Source of the DNA: DASZHJ01 sp035581425 | Lineage (GTDB): Bacteria > Pseudomonadota > Alphaproteobacteria > ATCC43930 > CGMCC-115725 | NCBI GenBank assembly: GCA_035581425.1 | Contig: DATJVP010000094.1 | Location: 1-42,130 of the forward strand | DNA length: 42,130 nt | Direction of reading: 5' to 3' | Part shown: positions 6,096 to 15,047 of the stretch, piece by piece | How positions within the stretch are numbered: the stretch's first letter is position 1 | Layout of the letters: each line of letters begins with the position of its first letter | Notes under the pieces: generated by a model | What the model saw: only the letters and a program-made list of their open reading frames with translations | What the model was told of the DNA's origin: nothing | Databases searched by the model: none | Program-made: the position numbers and the translations under genes

Positions 6096-9000
6096 TCAGC
6101 GCGCCTCGTCGAGTGAGCGGGTCTCGCTGCTGCCGCGCCAGCCGCCGATCCAGAGCCGGAAGCGGTCGAGATAGAGGTAGATCACCGGCGTCGTGAAGAG
6201 GGTGAGCATTTGGCTCACGATGAGCCCGCCCGCGATGGAGATGCCCAGCGGCTGGCGCAGCTCCGCGCCGTCGCCGAAACCGACCGCGAGAGGAATGGCG
6301 CCGAGGAGCGCCGCCATCGTCGTCATCATGATGGGGCGGAAACGTAGGAGGCAGGCGCGATGGATCGCATCCCGCGGGGTGAGTCCCTCCCGGCGCTCGG
6401 CGTCAAGGGCGAAGTCGATCATCATGATCGCGTTTTTCTTGACGATGCCGATGAGCAGGATCACGCCGATGAGCGCGATGATGCTGAATTCCGTGTTGAA
6501 GATCATCAGTGCGAGCACAGCGCCCACGCCGGCCGAGGGCAGCGTCGAGAGGATCGTGATGGGGTGAATGTAGCTCTCGTAGAGCATGCCGAGGACGATG
6601 TAGACCGCGATGAGCGCCGCGAGGATGAGTATCGGCTCGTTCGCCAGCGAGGATTCGTAGGCGCGGGCGGTGCCCTGGAACGTGCCGTGGATGGTGCCGG
6701 GAACGCCGAGGCGGAGCATCGCGGAAGTGATGGCCGCCGAGGCGTCGCTCAGCGCCACACCAGGAGCGAGGTTGAAGGAAATGGTGCTCGCGACGAAGGG
6801 GCCCTGGTGGTTGACCGCGAGCGGAGTCTTTCCGGGCCCGTAATGCGCGAAGGCCGCGAGCGGCACCATGGTCTCGACCTTCGTGCTGACGGCGGCGCCC
6901 GTCGATGTGTTCGAGCGCCCGCCCGTCGCGATCTGGTTCGTCCGGAGTTGCTGCAGCGGGTTGCTCGCGGGAGTGGCGGCGGGGTTATTGGCGCCGGTCC
7001 TCGCCGCAGTGGTTGCGACGGTGCCGCTCGTCGACTGCGTGCCCGTCAGCGCGCCGCCGGAGGTGCTGACGTAGAGGTCGTTGAGCGTCTCCGGGTTCTG
7101 CCAGAACTCCGGCGCCACCTCCATCACCACGTGATACTGGTTGAGTGGATTGAAGATCGTCGAGACCTGGCGCTGTCCGAAGGCATCGTAGAGCGTGTTG
7201 TCGATTTGGCTCACGGAGATGCCGAGCCGCGCTGCGGTGGCGCGGTCGATGACGATATCGGTCTCGAGTCCGTTCTGCTGCTGATCGGTATTGACGTCCG
7301 TGAGCTCCGGCAGCGCCTGCAGCGCCGTCAAAATCTTGGGTCCCCAGGCATAGAGCTCCTGAAGATCGTCGCCCTGCAGCGTGTATTGATAGAGCGCGTT
7401 GCTCTGCCGGCCGCCGACGCGGATGTCCTGTACGGGCTGTAGGAAGAGCGATGCACCCGGGACTACCGCGAGCTCGCGCCGAAGCCGCACGGCGACCTGG
7501 TCGGCGGAGATGCTGCGCTGGGAGAGCGGCTTCAGCGCGATGAATACGAAGCCCGAATTGGTCTGGCCGCCCCCGGTGAAGCCGACGACGGTTTCCACCG
7601 CCTTGTCTGCGCGCAGGATCGAGATGAATTGCGCGAGCTTCTCGCGCATCGCCTGAAAGGAAATGCTTTGGTCCGCCTGGATGCCGCCGATCATTCGGCC
7701 GGTGTCCTGCTGTGGGAAGAAGCCCTTCGGAACGATCATGTAGAGGTAGACGTTGAGGCAAAGCGTCGCGAGCAGGATCGTCATCACAATCGGCCCGTTC
7801 GCGAGCGACCAGCGCAGGGCACCGTCGTAAGCGTGCAGAATTCGCTCGAAGATCGCCTCGCTCGCACGATAGGCCCTGCCATGGTTGCTCTCGGACCGTG
7901 GCTTGAGGAGACGGGCGCACATCATCGGCGTGGTCGTAAGCGAGACCACCAACGAGACCATGATCGCAACGGAGAGCGTCACCGCAAATTCGCGGAAGAG
8001 CCGCCCTACGATGCCGCCCATGAGCAGGATCGGGATGAAGACGGCGATGAGCGAGACGCTGATCGTGAGCACCGTAAACCCCACCTCCCCGGCGCCCTTG
8101 AGGGCGGCGCGGAAGGGGGATAGGCCAGCCTCGATGTGGCGGGAGATGTTCTCGAGCACGACGATCGCATCGTCGACGACGAAGCCGGTCGCGACCGTGA
8201 GCGCCATCAGCGAGAGATTGTCGAGGCTGTAACCCAGCAGATACATCACTCCGAAGGTGCCGAGGAGCGAGACCGGAACCGCAATCCCCGGCATCAGCGC
8301 CGCGCGAATGTTGCGCAGGAACAGGAATACCACCACGATCACAAGGCCCGCGGCGATCATCAGGGTCTGCTCGACGTGAAGCAGCGAGGCGCGGATCGTC
8401 GTGGAGCGGTCGACGGCGATCTTGATGTCGATATCACTGGGGATCGAGGCCTGGAGCTCCGGGAGCAGCGCCGTCACGCGGTCGACGGTGTCGATGATGT
8501 TGGCACCGGGCGCGCGATTGACGATGACGAGCACCGCAGGCTTGCCGTTGGCGAGGCCGGCATTGCGGACGTTCTCGACGGAATCGATGACCTCGCCGAG
8601 ATCGGAGAGACGCACCGCGGCGCCGTTCCGGTAGGCGACGATCAGAGATTGGTATTCCGCGGCGACCCTCGCCTGGTCGTTCGTGTAGATCTGATAGTGA
8701 TCGTTGCCAACCTCGATGCTGCCCTTGGGACTGTGCGCGTTGGCAGCCGCAAGCGCGGCGCGGACGTCCTCCAGCCCGATCCCGTACTTGAAGAGGGCTT
8801 GCGGGTTGAGCTCGGCACGCACCGCCGGGAGCGAGCTGCCGCCGATGCTCACCTGGCCCACACCGTCGACCTGCGAGAGGCGTTGCTCGAGCACGGTGGT
8901 CGCTGCGTCGTAGATCTGGCCAGGGCTTCTCGTGTCGGAAGTGAGCGTCAACACCATGATCGGCGCTTCCGCTGGGTTGACCTTGCGGTAGGTTGGGTTG

Positions 9001-9374
9001 GTGCGGAGATTGGTGGGGAGGTCGGCCCGCGCGGCGTTGATCGCGGCTTGCACATCGCGGGCGGCGCCATCGATGTCGCGATCGAGGCCGAACTGCAGGG
9101 TGATGCGCGCGTTCCCGACCGTACTGGTGGAGGTCATCTCGGTCACGTCGGCGATCTCGCCGAGGTGGCGCTCGAGCGGCGTCGCCACGCTGGTCGAGAC
9201 CACCTCGGGGCTTGCGCCGGGAAGTGTCGCCTGGACGGAGATGGTCGGGAAATCGACCTGCGGCAGCGGCGAGACCGGCAGGCTGAAGAAGGCGACGGCG
9301 CCCGCGAGCGCCACGCCGATGGTGAGGAGCGTCGTCGCGACGCCTCGGCGGATGAAGATCGCGGAGGGGTTCAT
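6096..9374 (-). CDS. RND multidrug efflux permease, MdtC-like (1092 aa)
   Basis: This is an inner-membrane proton-driven pump of the hydrophobe/amphiphile RND family. The N-terminus (MNPSAIFIRRGVATTLLTIGVALAGAVAFF) is the first membrane helix. The proton-relay aspartate pair is in GFVVDDAIVVLENI and the relay lysine in GIVKKNAIMMIDFAL. PLPQVDFPTISV and the periplasmic docking region follow MdtB/MdtC. It is longer than the roughly 1025 to 1040 aa norm because of a low-complexity Thr/Ala/Asn/Gly-rich insert in the second large periplasmic loop (GALTGTQSTSGTVATTAAR and onward, about 6880-7065). Its ATG overlaps the stop of the MdtB-like gene, which fits a heteromeric MdtBC-type trimer. Confidence 0.94.
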   Translation of the reverse strand: MNPSAIFIRRGVATTLLTIGVALAGAVAFFSLPVSPLPQVDFPTISVQATLPGASPEVVSTSVATPLERHLGEIADVTEMTSTSTVGNARITLQFGLDRDIDGAARDVQAAINAARADLPTNLRTNPTYRKVNPAEAPIMVLTLTSDTRSPGQIYDAATTVLEQRLSQVDGVGQVSIGGSSLPAVRAELNPQALFKYGIGLEDVRAALAAANAHSPKGSIEVGNDHYQIYTNDQARVAAEYQSLIVAYRNGAAVRLSDLGEVIDSVENVRNAGLANGKPAVLVIVNRAPGANIIDTVDRVTALLPELQASIPSDIDIKIAVDRSTTIRASLLHVEQTLMIAAGLVIVVVFLFLRNIRAALMPGIAVPVSLLGTFGVMYLLGYSLDNLSLMALTVATGFVVDDAIVVLENISRHIEAGLSPFRAALKGAGEVGFTVLTISVSLIAVFIPILLMGGIVGRLFREFAVTLSVAIMVSLVVSLTTTPMMCARLLKPRSESNHGRAYRASEAIFERILHAYDGALRWSLANGPIVMTILLATLCLNVYLYMIVPKGFFPQQDTGRMIGGIQADQSISFQAMREKLAQFISILRADKAVETVVGFTGGGQTNSGFVFIALKPLSQRSISADQVAVRLRRELAVVPGASLFLQPVQDIRVGGRQSNALYQYTLQGDDLQELYAWGPKILTALQALPELTDVNTDQQQNGLETDIVIDRATAARLGISVSQIDNTLYDAFGQRQVSTIFNPLNQYHVVMEVAPEFWQNPETLNDLYVSTSGGALTGTQSTSGTVATTAARTGANNPAATPASNPLQQLRTNQIATGGRSNTSTGAAVSTKVETMVPLAAFAHYGPGKTPLAVNHQGPFVASTISFNLAPGVALSDASAAITSAMLRLGVPGTIHGTFQGTARAYESSLANEPILILAALIAVYIVLGMLYESYIHPITILSTLPSAGVGAVLALMIFNTEFSIIALIGVILLIGIVKKNAIMMIDFALDAERREGLTPRDAIHRACLLRFRPIMMTTMAALLGAIPLAVGFGDGAELRQPLGISIAGGLIVSQMLTLFTTPVIYLYLDRFRLWIGGWRGSSETRSLDEAR

Positions 9375-12300
9375 GTGTCCGCTGCTTCGTCGCCGGTCTC
9401 GTCGACACCGAGCGAGACCGAGAGGCCGAAGCGCGTCGCGAGCGCGTCGAAGGCGAGGTAGATGACCGGCGTCGTGTAGAGCGTGAGGAGCTGGCTCACG
9501 ATGAGCCCGCCGACGATCGTGAGTCCCAGCGGATGGCGGAGCTCGGAGCCGGCGCCGGTCCCGACCATCAGCGGCAGCGCGCCCAGGAGCGCCGCCATCG
9601 TCGTCATCAGGATCGGCCGGAGGCGCAGGAGACAGGCTTGATGTATCGCCTCCAGCGCCGACTTGCCCTCGTTGCGCTGCGCATCGAGCGCGAAGTCGAT
9701 CATCATGATTGCGTTCTTTTTGACGATGCCGATCAAGAGGACGATGCCGATGATCGCGATGATGCTGAGATCCTGCTGCGCGACCATCAGCGCAAGGAGC
9801 GCACCGATCCCGGCGGAGGGTAGCGTCGAAAGGATCGTCACGGGATGGACGAAGCTCTCGTAGAGGACGCCGAGAACGATGTAGACCGTGATGAGCGCCG
9901 CCAGGATGAGGAAGAGCTCGTTGTTGAGCGCGGACTGGAAGGCCAGAGCAGAGCCTTGGAACGAGGTAATGACGCTCCGGGGCACGCCGAGGTCGCGCTC
10001 CGCCTGGGTGATCGCTCCGACGGCCTCGCCGAGCGACCCGCCCTGCGCCAGGTTGAAGGAGACGATCGCAGCCGGAAACTGTCCGAGGTGATTGATCTGC
10101 AACGGCGCAGTCTGGATCATGGGCTTCGTGATCGAGAGCAGCGGCACCTGCCCATTAGCGGCCGTGGCCGAGGGGAGGTAGATCCCGCGGAGGGCCTCCA
10201 TGACGTCGGTGGCGGAGGGATTGGCCTCGAGGATCACGCGATGCTGGTTCGATTGCGTATAGACCGTCGAGACGATCCGCTGTCCGAACGCGTCGTACAG
10301 CGCGTTGTCCATCGTGGCGGGGGTGATGCCGAAGCGGCTCGCGGTGTCGCGGTCAAGCTCGACGTAGACGGAGAGCCCGCTCTCCTGAAGATTGCTCGTG
10401 ACGTCCGCGAGCTGTGGAAGCGTCTGGAGCCGGCTCACGATCTTCCCCGTCCATTCCGCGAGCTCATCGGGATTGGCGTCCTCGAGGATGAACTGATACT
10501 GGGTGCGGCTCACGGTCGCGTCGATGGTGAGGTCCTGCACTGGCTGCATGTAGAGCGATATGCCCTCGACCCCCGCTATCTCCCGCTGAATGCGGCGGAT
10601 GATTGCGACTGCGTCTAGGCTGCGCTCGTCGCGCGGCTTCAGGTTAATGAGGAAGCGGCCGCTATTCAGCGTCGTATTCGTGCCGTCGACGCCGATGAAG
10701 GAGGAGAGGCTCTCAACGTCGGGGTCCTTGAGGATCGCCTCCGCGAGCGCCTGCTGGCGCGCCGCCATCGCACCGAAGGAAATGCTCTGCGAGGCCTCGG
10801 AAACGCCCTGAATGAGGCCGGTGTCCTGCACCGGGAAGAAGCCCTTGGGGATCACGATGTACAGCACGACTGTGAGCACGAGTGTTGCCACGGCGACGAG
10901 GAGCGTGAAGGGCTGGTGCCGGAACACGATCTGGAGCGTCCGGTCGTAGCCACGCGCGAGCGCCTCGAACCAGAGCCGGTTCCAGCGCTCGAAGCGGCTT
11001 TCTGTATCTGCCGAGGTCCGCTGCATGAGCTTCGCACAGAGCATCGGTACCAGCGTCAGCGAGACCGCTGCCGAGATCAGGATGGTGACCGCGAGCGTCA
11101 CCGCGAATTCCCGGAAGAGGCGGCCCACCACCTCGCCCATGAAGAGGAGCGGGATCAGCACCGCGATCAGCGAGACTGTGAGGGAGATGATGGTGAAGCC
11201 GATCTGCTCCGCGCCCTTAAGCGCCGCCTGGAGGCGCGAGTGCCCTTCCTCGATATAGCGCGCGATGTTCTCGATCATGACGATCGCGTCGTCGACGACG
11301 AAGCCCGTCGCGATCACGAGCGCCATCAGCGAGAGGATGTTAATGCTGAAGCCGAGCCCATACATGGCTGCGAAAGTGCCAACGATTGAGATCGGCACCG
11401 AAAGGCTCGGGATGACCGTCGCCCTGAGGTTACGCAGAAAAATGAAGATCACGAGCACCACAAGTGCGACCGCGAGCCCGAGCTCGATCTCGGTGTCTTG
11501 GACGGAGGCGCGGATGGTGAGGGTGCGGTCCGTCAGCACCGTGACCTCGATCGCCGAGGGCAGCGAACTCTGGAGCTGCGGCAGCAACGACTTTATGCTG
11601 TCCACCACCTGGATCACGTTGGCGCCGGGCTGGCGCTGCACGTTCACAATGACCGCGGGGATGTTGTTCATCCAGGCGCCGAGCCGAGTGTTCTCGGCAC
11701 CCTCGACCACCGTCGCCACGTCCGAGAGCCGTACGGGCGCGCCGTTGCGGTAGGCCACCACGAGATCCCGGTAGGCGTCGGCGGTCTGGAGCTGATCGTT
11801 GGCGTTTATGGTGTAGGCGCGGCTTGGGCCATCGAAATTGCCCTTGGGCGTATTGACGTTGGCATTGGAGATCGCCGTGCGGATGTCGTCGATATTGATC
11901 GCATAGGCCGCGAGCTGGCGCGGGTTGACCTGAATACGCATGGCCGGCCGCTGACCGCCGTTGAGGCTCACGAGGCCAACGCCGGGGAGCTGCGAGATCT
12001 TCTGCGCGAGCCGTGTGTCCGCGAGCTCCTCGACCTGGGGCAGCGCCATCGTCTTCGAGGTGAGCGCGAGGGTGAGGATCGGTGCCACCGCAGGGTTGAC
12101 CTTGGCGTAGATCGGCGGCGCCGGCAGGTCCGAGGGCAAGAGATTGCCAGCGGCATTAATTGCCGCCTGGACCTCCTGCTCCGCCACGTCGAGGCCGATG
12201 TCGAGGCTGAATTGCAGCGTGATTACGGAGGCGCCGGCCGAGCTGCTCGAGGACATCTGAATGAGGCTCGGCATCTGCCCGAACTGGCGCTCCAGCGGCG

Positions 12301-12493
12301 CCGTCACCGAGGAGGTCATAACGTCCGGGCTTGCGCCGGGATAAAAGGTCTGGACCTGGATCGTGGGATAGTCGACCTGCGGGAGTGCCGCGACCGGCAG
12401 GAACTGAAAGGCGAGCCCGCCCACCAGCAGCACCGCCGCCATCAGCAGCGAGGTGGCGACCGGCCGCAGGATGAACGGGCGCGAAGGGCTCAC
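9371..12493 (-). CDS. RND multidrug efflux permease, MdtB-like (1040 aa)
   Basis: This is the second RND pump subunit, without the low-complexity insert of its partner. It begins VSPSRPFILRPVATSLLMAA with a GTG at 12493, which matches the usual MdtB start. The open frame extends 180 bases further upstream, but that part overlaps the adaptor gene and lacks family similarity, so I reject it. Motifs include ALPQVDYPTIQVQTFYPGASP, the relay aspartates in GFVVDDAIVMIENI and the relay lysine in GIVKKNAIMMIDFAL. It lies 20 bases after the adaptor stop and overlaps the start of the MdtC-like gene by four bases. Two different RND subunits in one operon are characteristic of MdtABC systems. Confidence 0.93.
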   Translation of the reverse strand: MSPSRPFILRPVATSLLMAAVLLVGGLAFQFLPVAALPQVDYPTIQVQTFYPGASPDVMTSSVTAPLERQFGQMPSLIQMSSSSSAGASVITLQFSLDIGLDVAEQEVQAAINAAGNLLPSDLPAPPIYAKVNPAVAPILTLALTSKTMALPQVEELADTRLAQKISQLPGVGLVSLNGGQRPAMRIQVNPRQLAAYAINIDDIRTAISNANVNTPKGNFDGPSRAYTINANDQLQTADAYRDLVVAYRNGAPVRLSDVATVVEGAENTRLGAWMNNIPAVIVNVQRQPGANVIQVVDSIKSLLPQLQSSLPSAIEVTVLTDRTLTIRASVQDTEIELGLAVALVVLVIFIFLRNLRATVIPSLSVPISIVGTFAAMYGLGFSINILSLMALVIATGFVVDDAIVMIENIARYIEEGHSRLQAALKGAEQIGFTIISLTVSLIAVLIPLLFMGEVVGRLFREFAVTLAVTILISAAVSLTLVPMLCAKLMQRTSADTESRFERWNRLWFEALARGYDRTLQIVFRHQPFTLLVAVATLVLTVVLYIVIPKGFFPVQDTGLIQGVSEASQSISFGAMAARQQALAEAILKDPDVESLSSFIGVDGTNTTLNSGRFLINLKPRDERSLDAVAIIRRIQREIAGVEGISLYMQPVQDLTIDATVSRTQYQFILEDANPDELAEWTGKIVSRLQTLPQLADVTSNLQESGLSVYVELDRDTASRFGITPATMDNALYDAFGQRIVSTVYTQSNQHRVILEANPSATDVMEALRGIYLPSATAANGQVPLLSITKPMIQTAPLQINHLGQFPAAIVSFNLAQGGSLGEAVGAITQAERDLGVPRSVITSFQGSALAFQSALNNELFLILAALITVYIVLGVLYESFVHPVTILSTLPSAGIGALLALMVAQQDLSIIAIIGIVLLIGIVKKNAIMMIDFALDAQRNEGKSALEAIHQACLLRLRPILMTTMAALLGALPLMVGTGAGSELRHPLGLTIVGGLIVSQLLTLYTTPVIYLAFDALATRFGLSVSLGVDETGDEAADT

Positions 12494-12512
12494 GGCTCGA
12501 AGCGAGGCCCGC

Positions 12513-13778
12513 TCATTTGCCCTGGCCGCGCTTGCGCTGTCCGCCTTGGCCTTTGGCGGGCGGCGCCGCGGGTGTCTCCGTTGTGCGCGGAGTGACTTTC
12601 GCGCCGTCGCGGAGCTTGTCCGAACCGTCGACGACGACGTTATCGCCCGGGGCGAGGCCCGAGGTGACGGCAACTCGCTCGCCTTCGGAAGGGCCGAGCT
12701 CGACCGGGCGCACGCTCACGGTATCGTCGGCATTGACGAGATAGACGAAGGTTCCGGGAGCGCCGCGCTGCACCGCCGCCACGGGGATAGTCGTCGCGTT
12801 CTGGAGCGTGTCCGCGATCAAGCGGATGTTCACAAACTGATTCGGGAACAGGCTGCCGTCCTTGTTCTCGAATTGAGCGCGGAGTTTGACGGTGCCAGTG
12901 GTGGTATCGATCTGGTTGTCGACGGTGATGAGTGTGCCGGTCGCGAGCTTCGTCGAGAGGCTGCGATCCCAGGCCTCGGCCGTCAGTGTGGCGCCCGCAT
13001 GCAACCGTTTCATCACCACCGGAAGATTGTCCTCTGGGAGCGTAAAGATGACCGTGATCGGCTCGAGCTGCGTGAGGATGACGAGCCCGTTGGCGTCGCC
13101 GGGCTGCACATAGTTCCCAGCATCTACCTGTCTGAGCCCGACGCGGCCACCGACGGGGGCGATGATGTGGCAGTAGTCGATATTGAGGGTCGCCGTATCG
13201 ACCATCGCCTGGTCCGATTTCACGGTGCCCTCGAGCTGATGCACGAGCGATTCCTGCGTATCGAGCTGCTGGCGGGGAATCGAGTCTTGGGCGACCAGGG
13301 TCTTGTATCGCGCGAGGTCCAAATAGGCGTTCTTGAGAAGGGCCTGGTCGCGTAGGAGCTGACCCTGTGCATTGTCGCGCTGGCGCTCGTAGGGACGCGA
13401 GTCGATCTCGACGAGGAGCTCGCCCTGCTTGACGATCTGACCCTCCGTGAAGGCGATCCGCATGATCTGTCCGGAAATCTGGGTCCTCACCGTGACGGTC
13501 GCGAGCGGTGTCACTGTGCCGAGTCCGCTGTAGACGATGTCGATGCTGCCCTTCGCCGCCGTCGCCGCGACGACGGGCATTGCGCCGTTGACGCCGATGC
13601 GTGGCGGAGGCGGCGCGTGGGTCGAGCGCTGCTGCAGCCAATAGACGAGGCCGCCCACCAGCGCGAAGGCCACCAGCAGCGCCAGCAGGCGGCGCCAGAG
13701 GGGCCTCCGCGGCCCCACCACCGGCTGGGGCCGGGGCGGTGCCACGGGGGCATCGCGTCGGGGTGAGATGTCGTTCAT
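12513..13778 (-). CDS. RND efflux periplasmic adaptor, MdtA-like (421 aa)
   Basis: This is the membrane-fusion protein that bridges the pumps to the outer-membrane channel. A Pro/Arg-rich cytosolic start precedes one membrane anchor (LWRRLLALLVAFALVGGLVYWL, about residues 27-48). The lipoyl-like half-motifs are TVTVRTQISGQIMRIAFTEGQIVKQGELLVEID and, after an alpha-hairpin, NIDYCHIIAPVGGRVGLRQVDAGNYVQPG. The C-terminal beta-barrel and membrane-proximal regions follow. The tail is unusually Lys/Gly/Gln/Arg-rich (PPAKGQGGQRKRGQGK). It is first in the four-gene operon read right to left, so the promoter should lie in 13779-13968, where two adjacent palindromes are visible. Confidence 0.93.
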   Translation of the reverse strand: MNDISPRRDAPVAPPRPQPVVGPRRPLWRRLLALLVAFALVGGLVYWLQQRSTHAPPPPRIGVNGAMPVVAATAAKGSIDIVYSGLGTVTPLATVTVRTQISGQIMRIAFTEGQIVKQGELLVEIDSRPYERQRDNAQGQLLRDQALLKNAYLDLARYKTLVAQDSIPRQQLDTQESLVHQLEGTVKSDQAMVDTATLNIDYCHIIAPVGGRVGLRQVDAGNYVQPGDANGLVILTQLEPITVIFTLPEDNLPVVMKRLHAGATLTAEAWDRSLSTKLATGTLITVDNQIDTTTGTVKLRAQFENKDGSLFPNQFVNIRLIADTLQNATTIPVAAVQRGAPGTFVYLVNADDTVSVRPVELGPSEGERVAVTSGLAPGDNVVVDGSDKLRDGAKVTPRTTETPAAPPAKGQGGQRKRGQGK

Positions 13779-13874
13779 AGCGGTGGCGCGCGCCCTTGGC
13801 CTCGGCGTTCCATTATGAAGAGACCCGCAGTGCCTAGGAATGCCCTTGCGGCGAGAGCGAGGAGGGTCCAGCGC

Positions 13875-13907
13875 CCGCCTAATTCTAGGCGGTCGCTCGC
13901 CGAGCGA
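13875..13907. promoter_or_regulatory. two adjacent palindromes upstream of the RND operon
   Basis: CCGCCTA (13875-13881) and TAGGCGG (13886-13892) form a perfect 7-bp inverted repeat with a 4-base spacer. It is followed directly by TCGCTCG-C-CGAGCGA (13893-13907). They lie about 100 bases upstream of the adaptor start and about 60 bases downstream of the RidA-like stop. They could be a regulator operator for the efflux operon or a transcript hairpin ending the RidA-like gene. No T tract follows on the minus strand, which weakens the terminator reading. Confidence 0.35.
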
Positions 13908-13968
13908 TCCCCACCCTCATTCTAACTCATTAGATCGGAATGCGATTTGGGCGATTTCGTTGCAGAGG

Positions 13969-14718
13969 CTAGAGCACGATCTCACGGGCGGGTGCGCGCA
14001 CGTCCATCTCGAATTCCAGATCTTGGATGGGCGGGCGAGCAAAATGCCAGGTGAGCCCACAGGGAGCGGCGCCGCGGCGGACGATGATCGACTCGATGAG
14101 CGCCCCCATGTCCTGCACGGTATAGGCCTGTGTTGCTGTCGTATCGCGCCAGCCAAAGCCAAGTGCTGCGAGCCGCCGCTCCATCTCCCCCATCACGTGG
14201 CGCATCTTCGTGGCCATTCCCGGAGGCGAGATATCTCCGTGCGCGACGATCCGCTCCTGCGGAGTGTTGCCGGGCTGCGTCTCTCCGGAGCCGGCGATGA
14301 CGAAGCCGTCCTCGAGGCCGCGCGCCGCCGGCACGGTGTAGGAAAAGGCATAAAGCGAGGGGACAGCAGGCGGCTCGTGCTGCGGGCAGACATTGGTACG
14401 CGCCACGGGGTTGTCGCCGTCGCGATAGAGGCCCCAACGCTCCAGCGTCTGCACATAGTGCCGGTTGAAATCGTAGAAGCCTTGCTCGGTGAAGGGCGCC
14501 GGCGAGCGTAGTTCGCAGGCGCAGAAGGCGGTCGTGGGGCGCCCGAGCCTCCGCAGATGCGCCTCGACTGCGGCAAAGCCCTCCGCGAGCGGCAGCGGCT
14601 TCCTGAGGCACGCCCGCTCGACCGCAAAGCCAGGTTCGGCCGCGGCGCCGCTTGAATACTGGAAAACCGCCTTGATGTAGCGATAGCCCCCCGGCTCAAA
14701 TGAGATCACTTCGGCCAT
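13969..14718 (-). CDS. RidA/YjgF-like family protein (249 aa)
   Basis: The C-terminal half has RidA-type features: FVIAGSGET near the middle of the domain, then ATKMRHVMGEMERRLAALGFGWRDTTATQAYTVQD, resembling the Q-x-x-x-x-L-x-x-x-L-x-x-A-G-x-x-x-x-D-V-x-x-x-x-x-Y pattern, and a closing strand LEFEMDVRA. RidA proteins hydrolyse reactive enamine/imine intermediates in the cytosol. This protein is about twice the usual 130 aa length, so the N-terminal half (to about residue 125) is an extra, more diverged domain, perhaps a second Rid-like fold. No signal peptide is seen. The substrate is unknown. It is transcribed towards the efflux operon but separated from it by 190 bases. Confidence 0.65.
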   Translation of the reverse strand: MAEVISFEPGGYRYIKAVFQYSSGAAAEPGFAVERACLRKPLPLAEGFAAVEAHLRRLGRPTTAFCACELRSPAPFTEQGFYDFNRHYVQTLERWGLYRDGDNPVARTNVCPQHEPPAVPSLYAFSYTVPAARGLEDGFVIAGSGETQPGNTPQERIVAHGDISPPGMATKMRHVMGEMERRLAALGFGWRDTTATQAYTVQDMGALIESIIVRRGAAPCGLTWHFARPPIQDLEFEMDVRAPAREIVL

Positions 14719-15047
14719 TCCTACCTCCCCGCCGTCGCGCGAAGCCCACTCGCGCTCGGCCGCGGCGATTATAGTCCGCGGGATTGCGCGCGGTCATGCG
14801 GCTCGCCAACTAGCGGTTTCGGCGGCCTCGCTGTGACAAAAAACGGTATCGGCGCAATTGTCGGCAAATATTCAGTGCTCTCGCGGGAAAAGTGCCCCAT
14901 GCGGAAGCCCGCCTTAGGGTAGAATTAAACAGTGCGCGCCGCCGCATGAGCTTGTGAGTGCGGTCACAGGCCGGGTGCTGCAAGTCATGTAGAAACTCAT
15001 CGCATGGGAGGCGGCGCGCGCTCTTTCCTAGCTCGTGGGGTCGAGCC
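14719..15047. other. intergenic region between divergent RidA-like and unknown genes
   Basis: This 329-base gap separates two divergent genes and should carry both promoters. It holds one clear Crp-type palindrome at 14953-14968 (listed separately). Otherwise it has a relatively AT-rich patch at 14838-14880 and the sequence TAGAATTAAAC near 14921-14931. I see no gene, tRNA or terminator in it. Confidence 0.5.
14953..14968. promoter_or_regulatory. Crp-type palindrome TGTGA-N6-TCACA
   Basis: TGTGAGTGCGGTCACA has perfect TGTGA and TCACA half-sites spaced by six bases, the CRP/FNR-superfamily consensus geometry. It ends 79 bases before the ATG of the 195-aa unknown protein, a position suited to activation. 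The same half-sites and spacing recur near the zinc-ribbon genes at 33.6-34.5 kb. Confidence 0.55.

Noticed and set aside
8136..9461. Long plus-strand open frames across the RND pump genes (also 6360-7442, 9845-10618, 11498-12595)
   Set aside because: They are antisense to pump genes with full RND motifs; the translations are low-complexity His/Asp/Arg-rich and not protein-like.
12494..12673. 60-codon N-terminal extension of the MdtB-like pump
   Set aside because: It overlaps the adaptor coding region and is basic low-complexity sequence; family members start at the GTG-encoded VSPSRPF position or equivalent.
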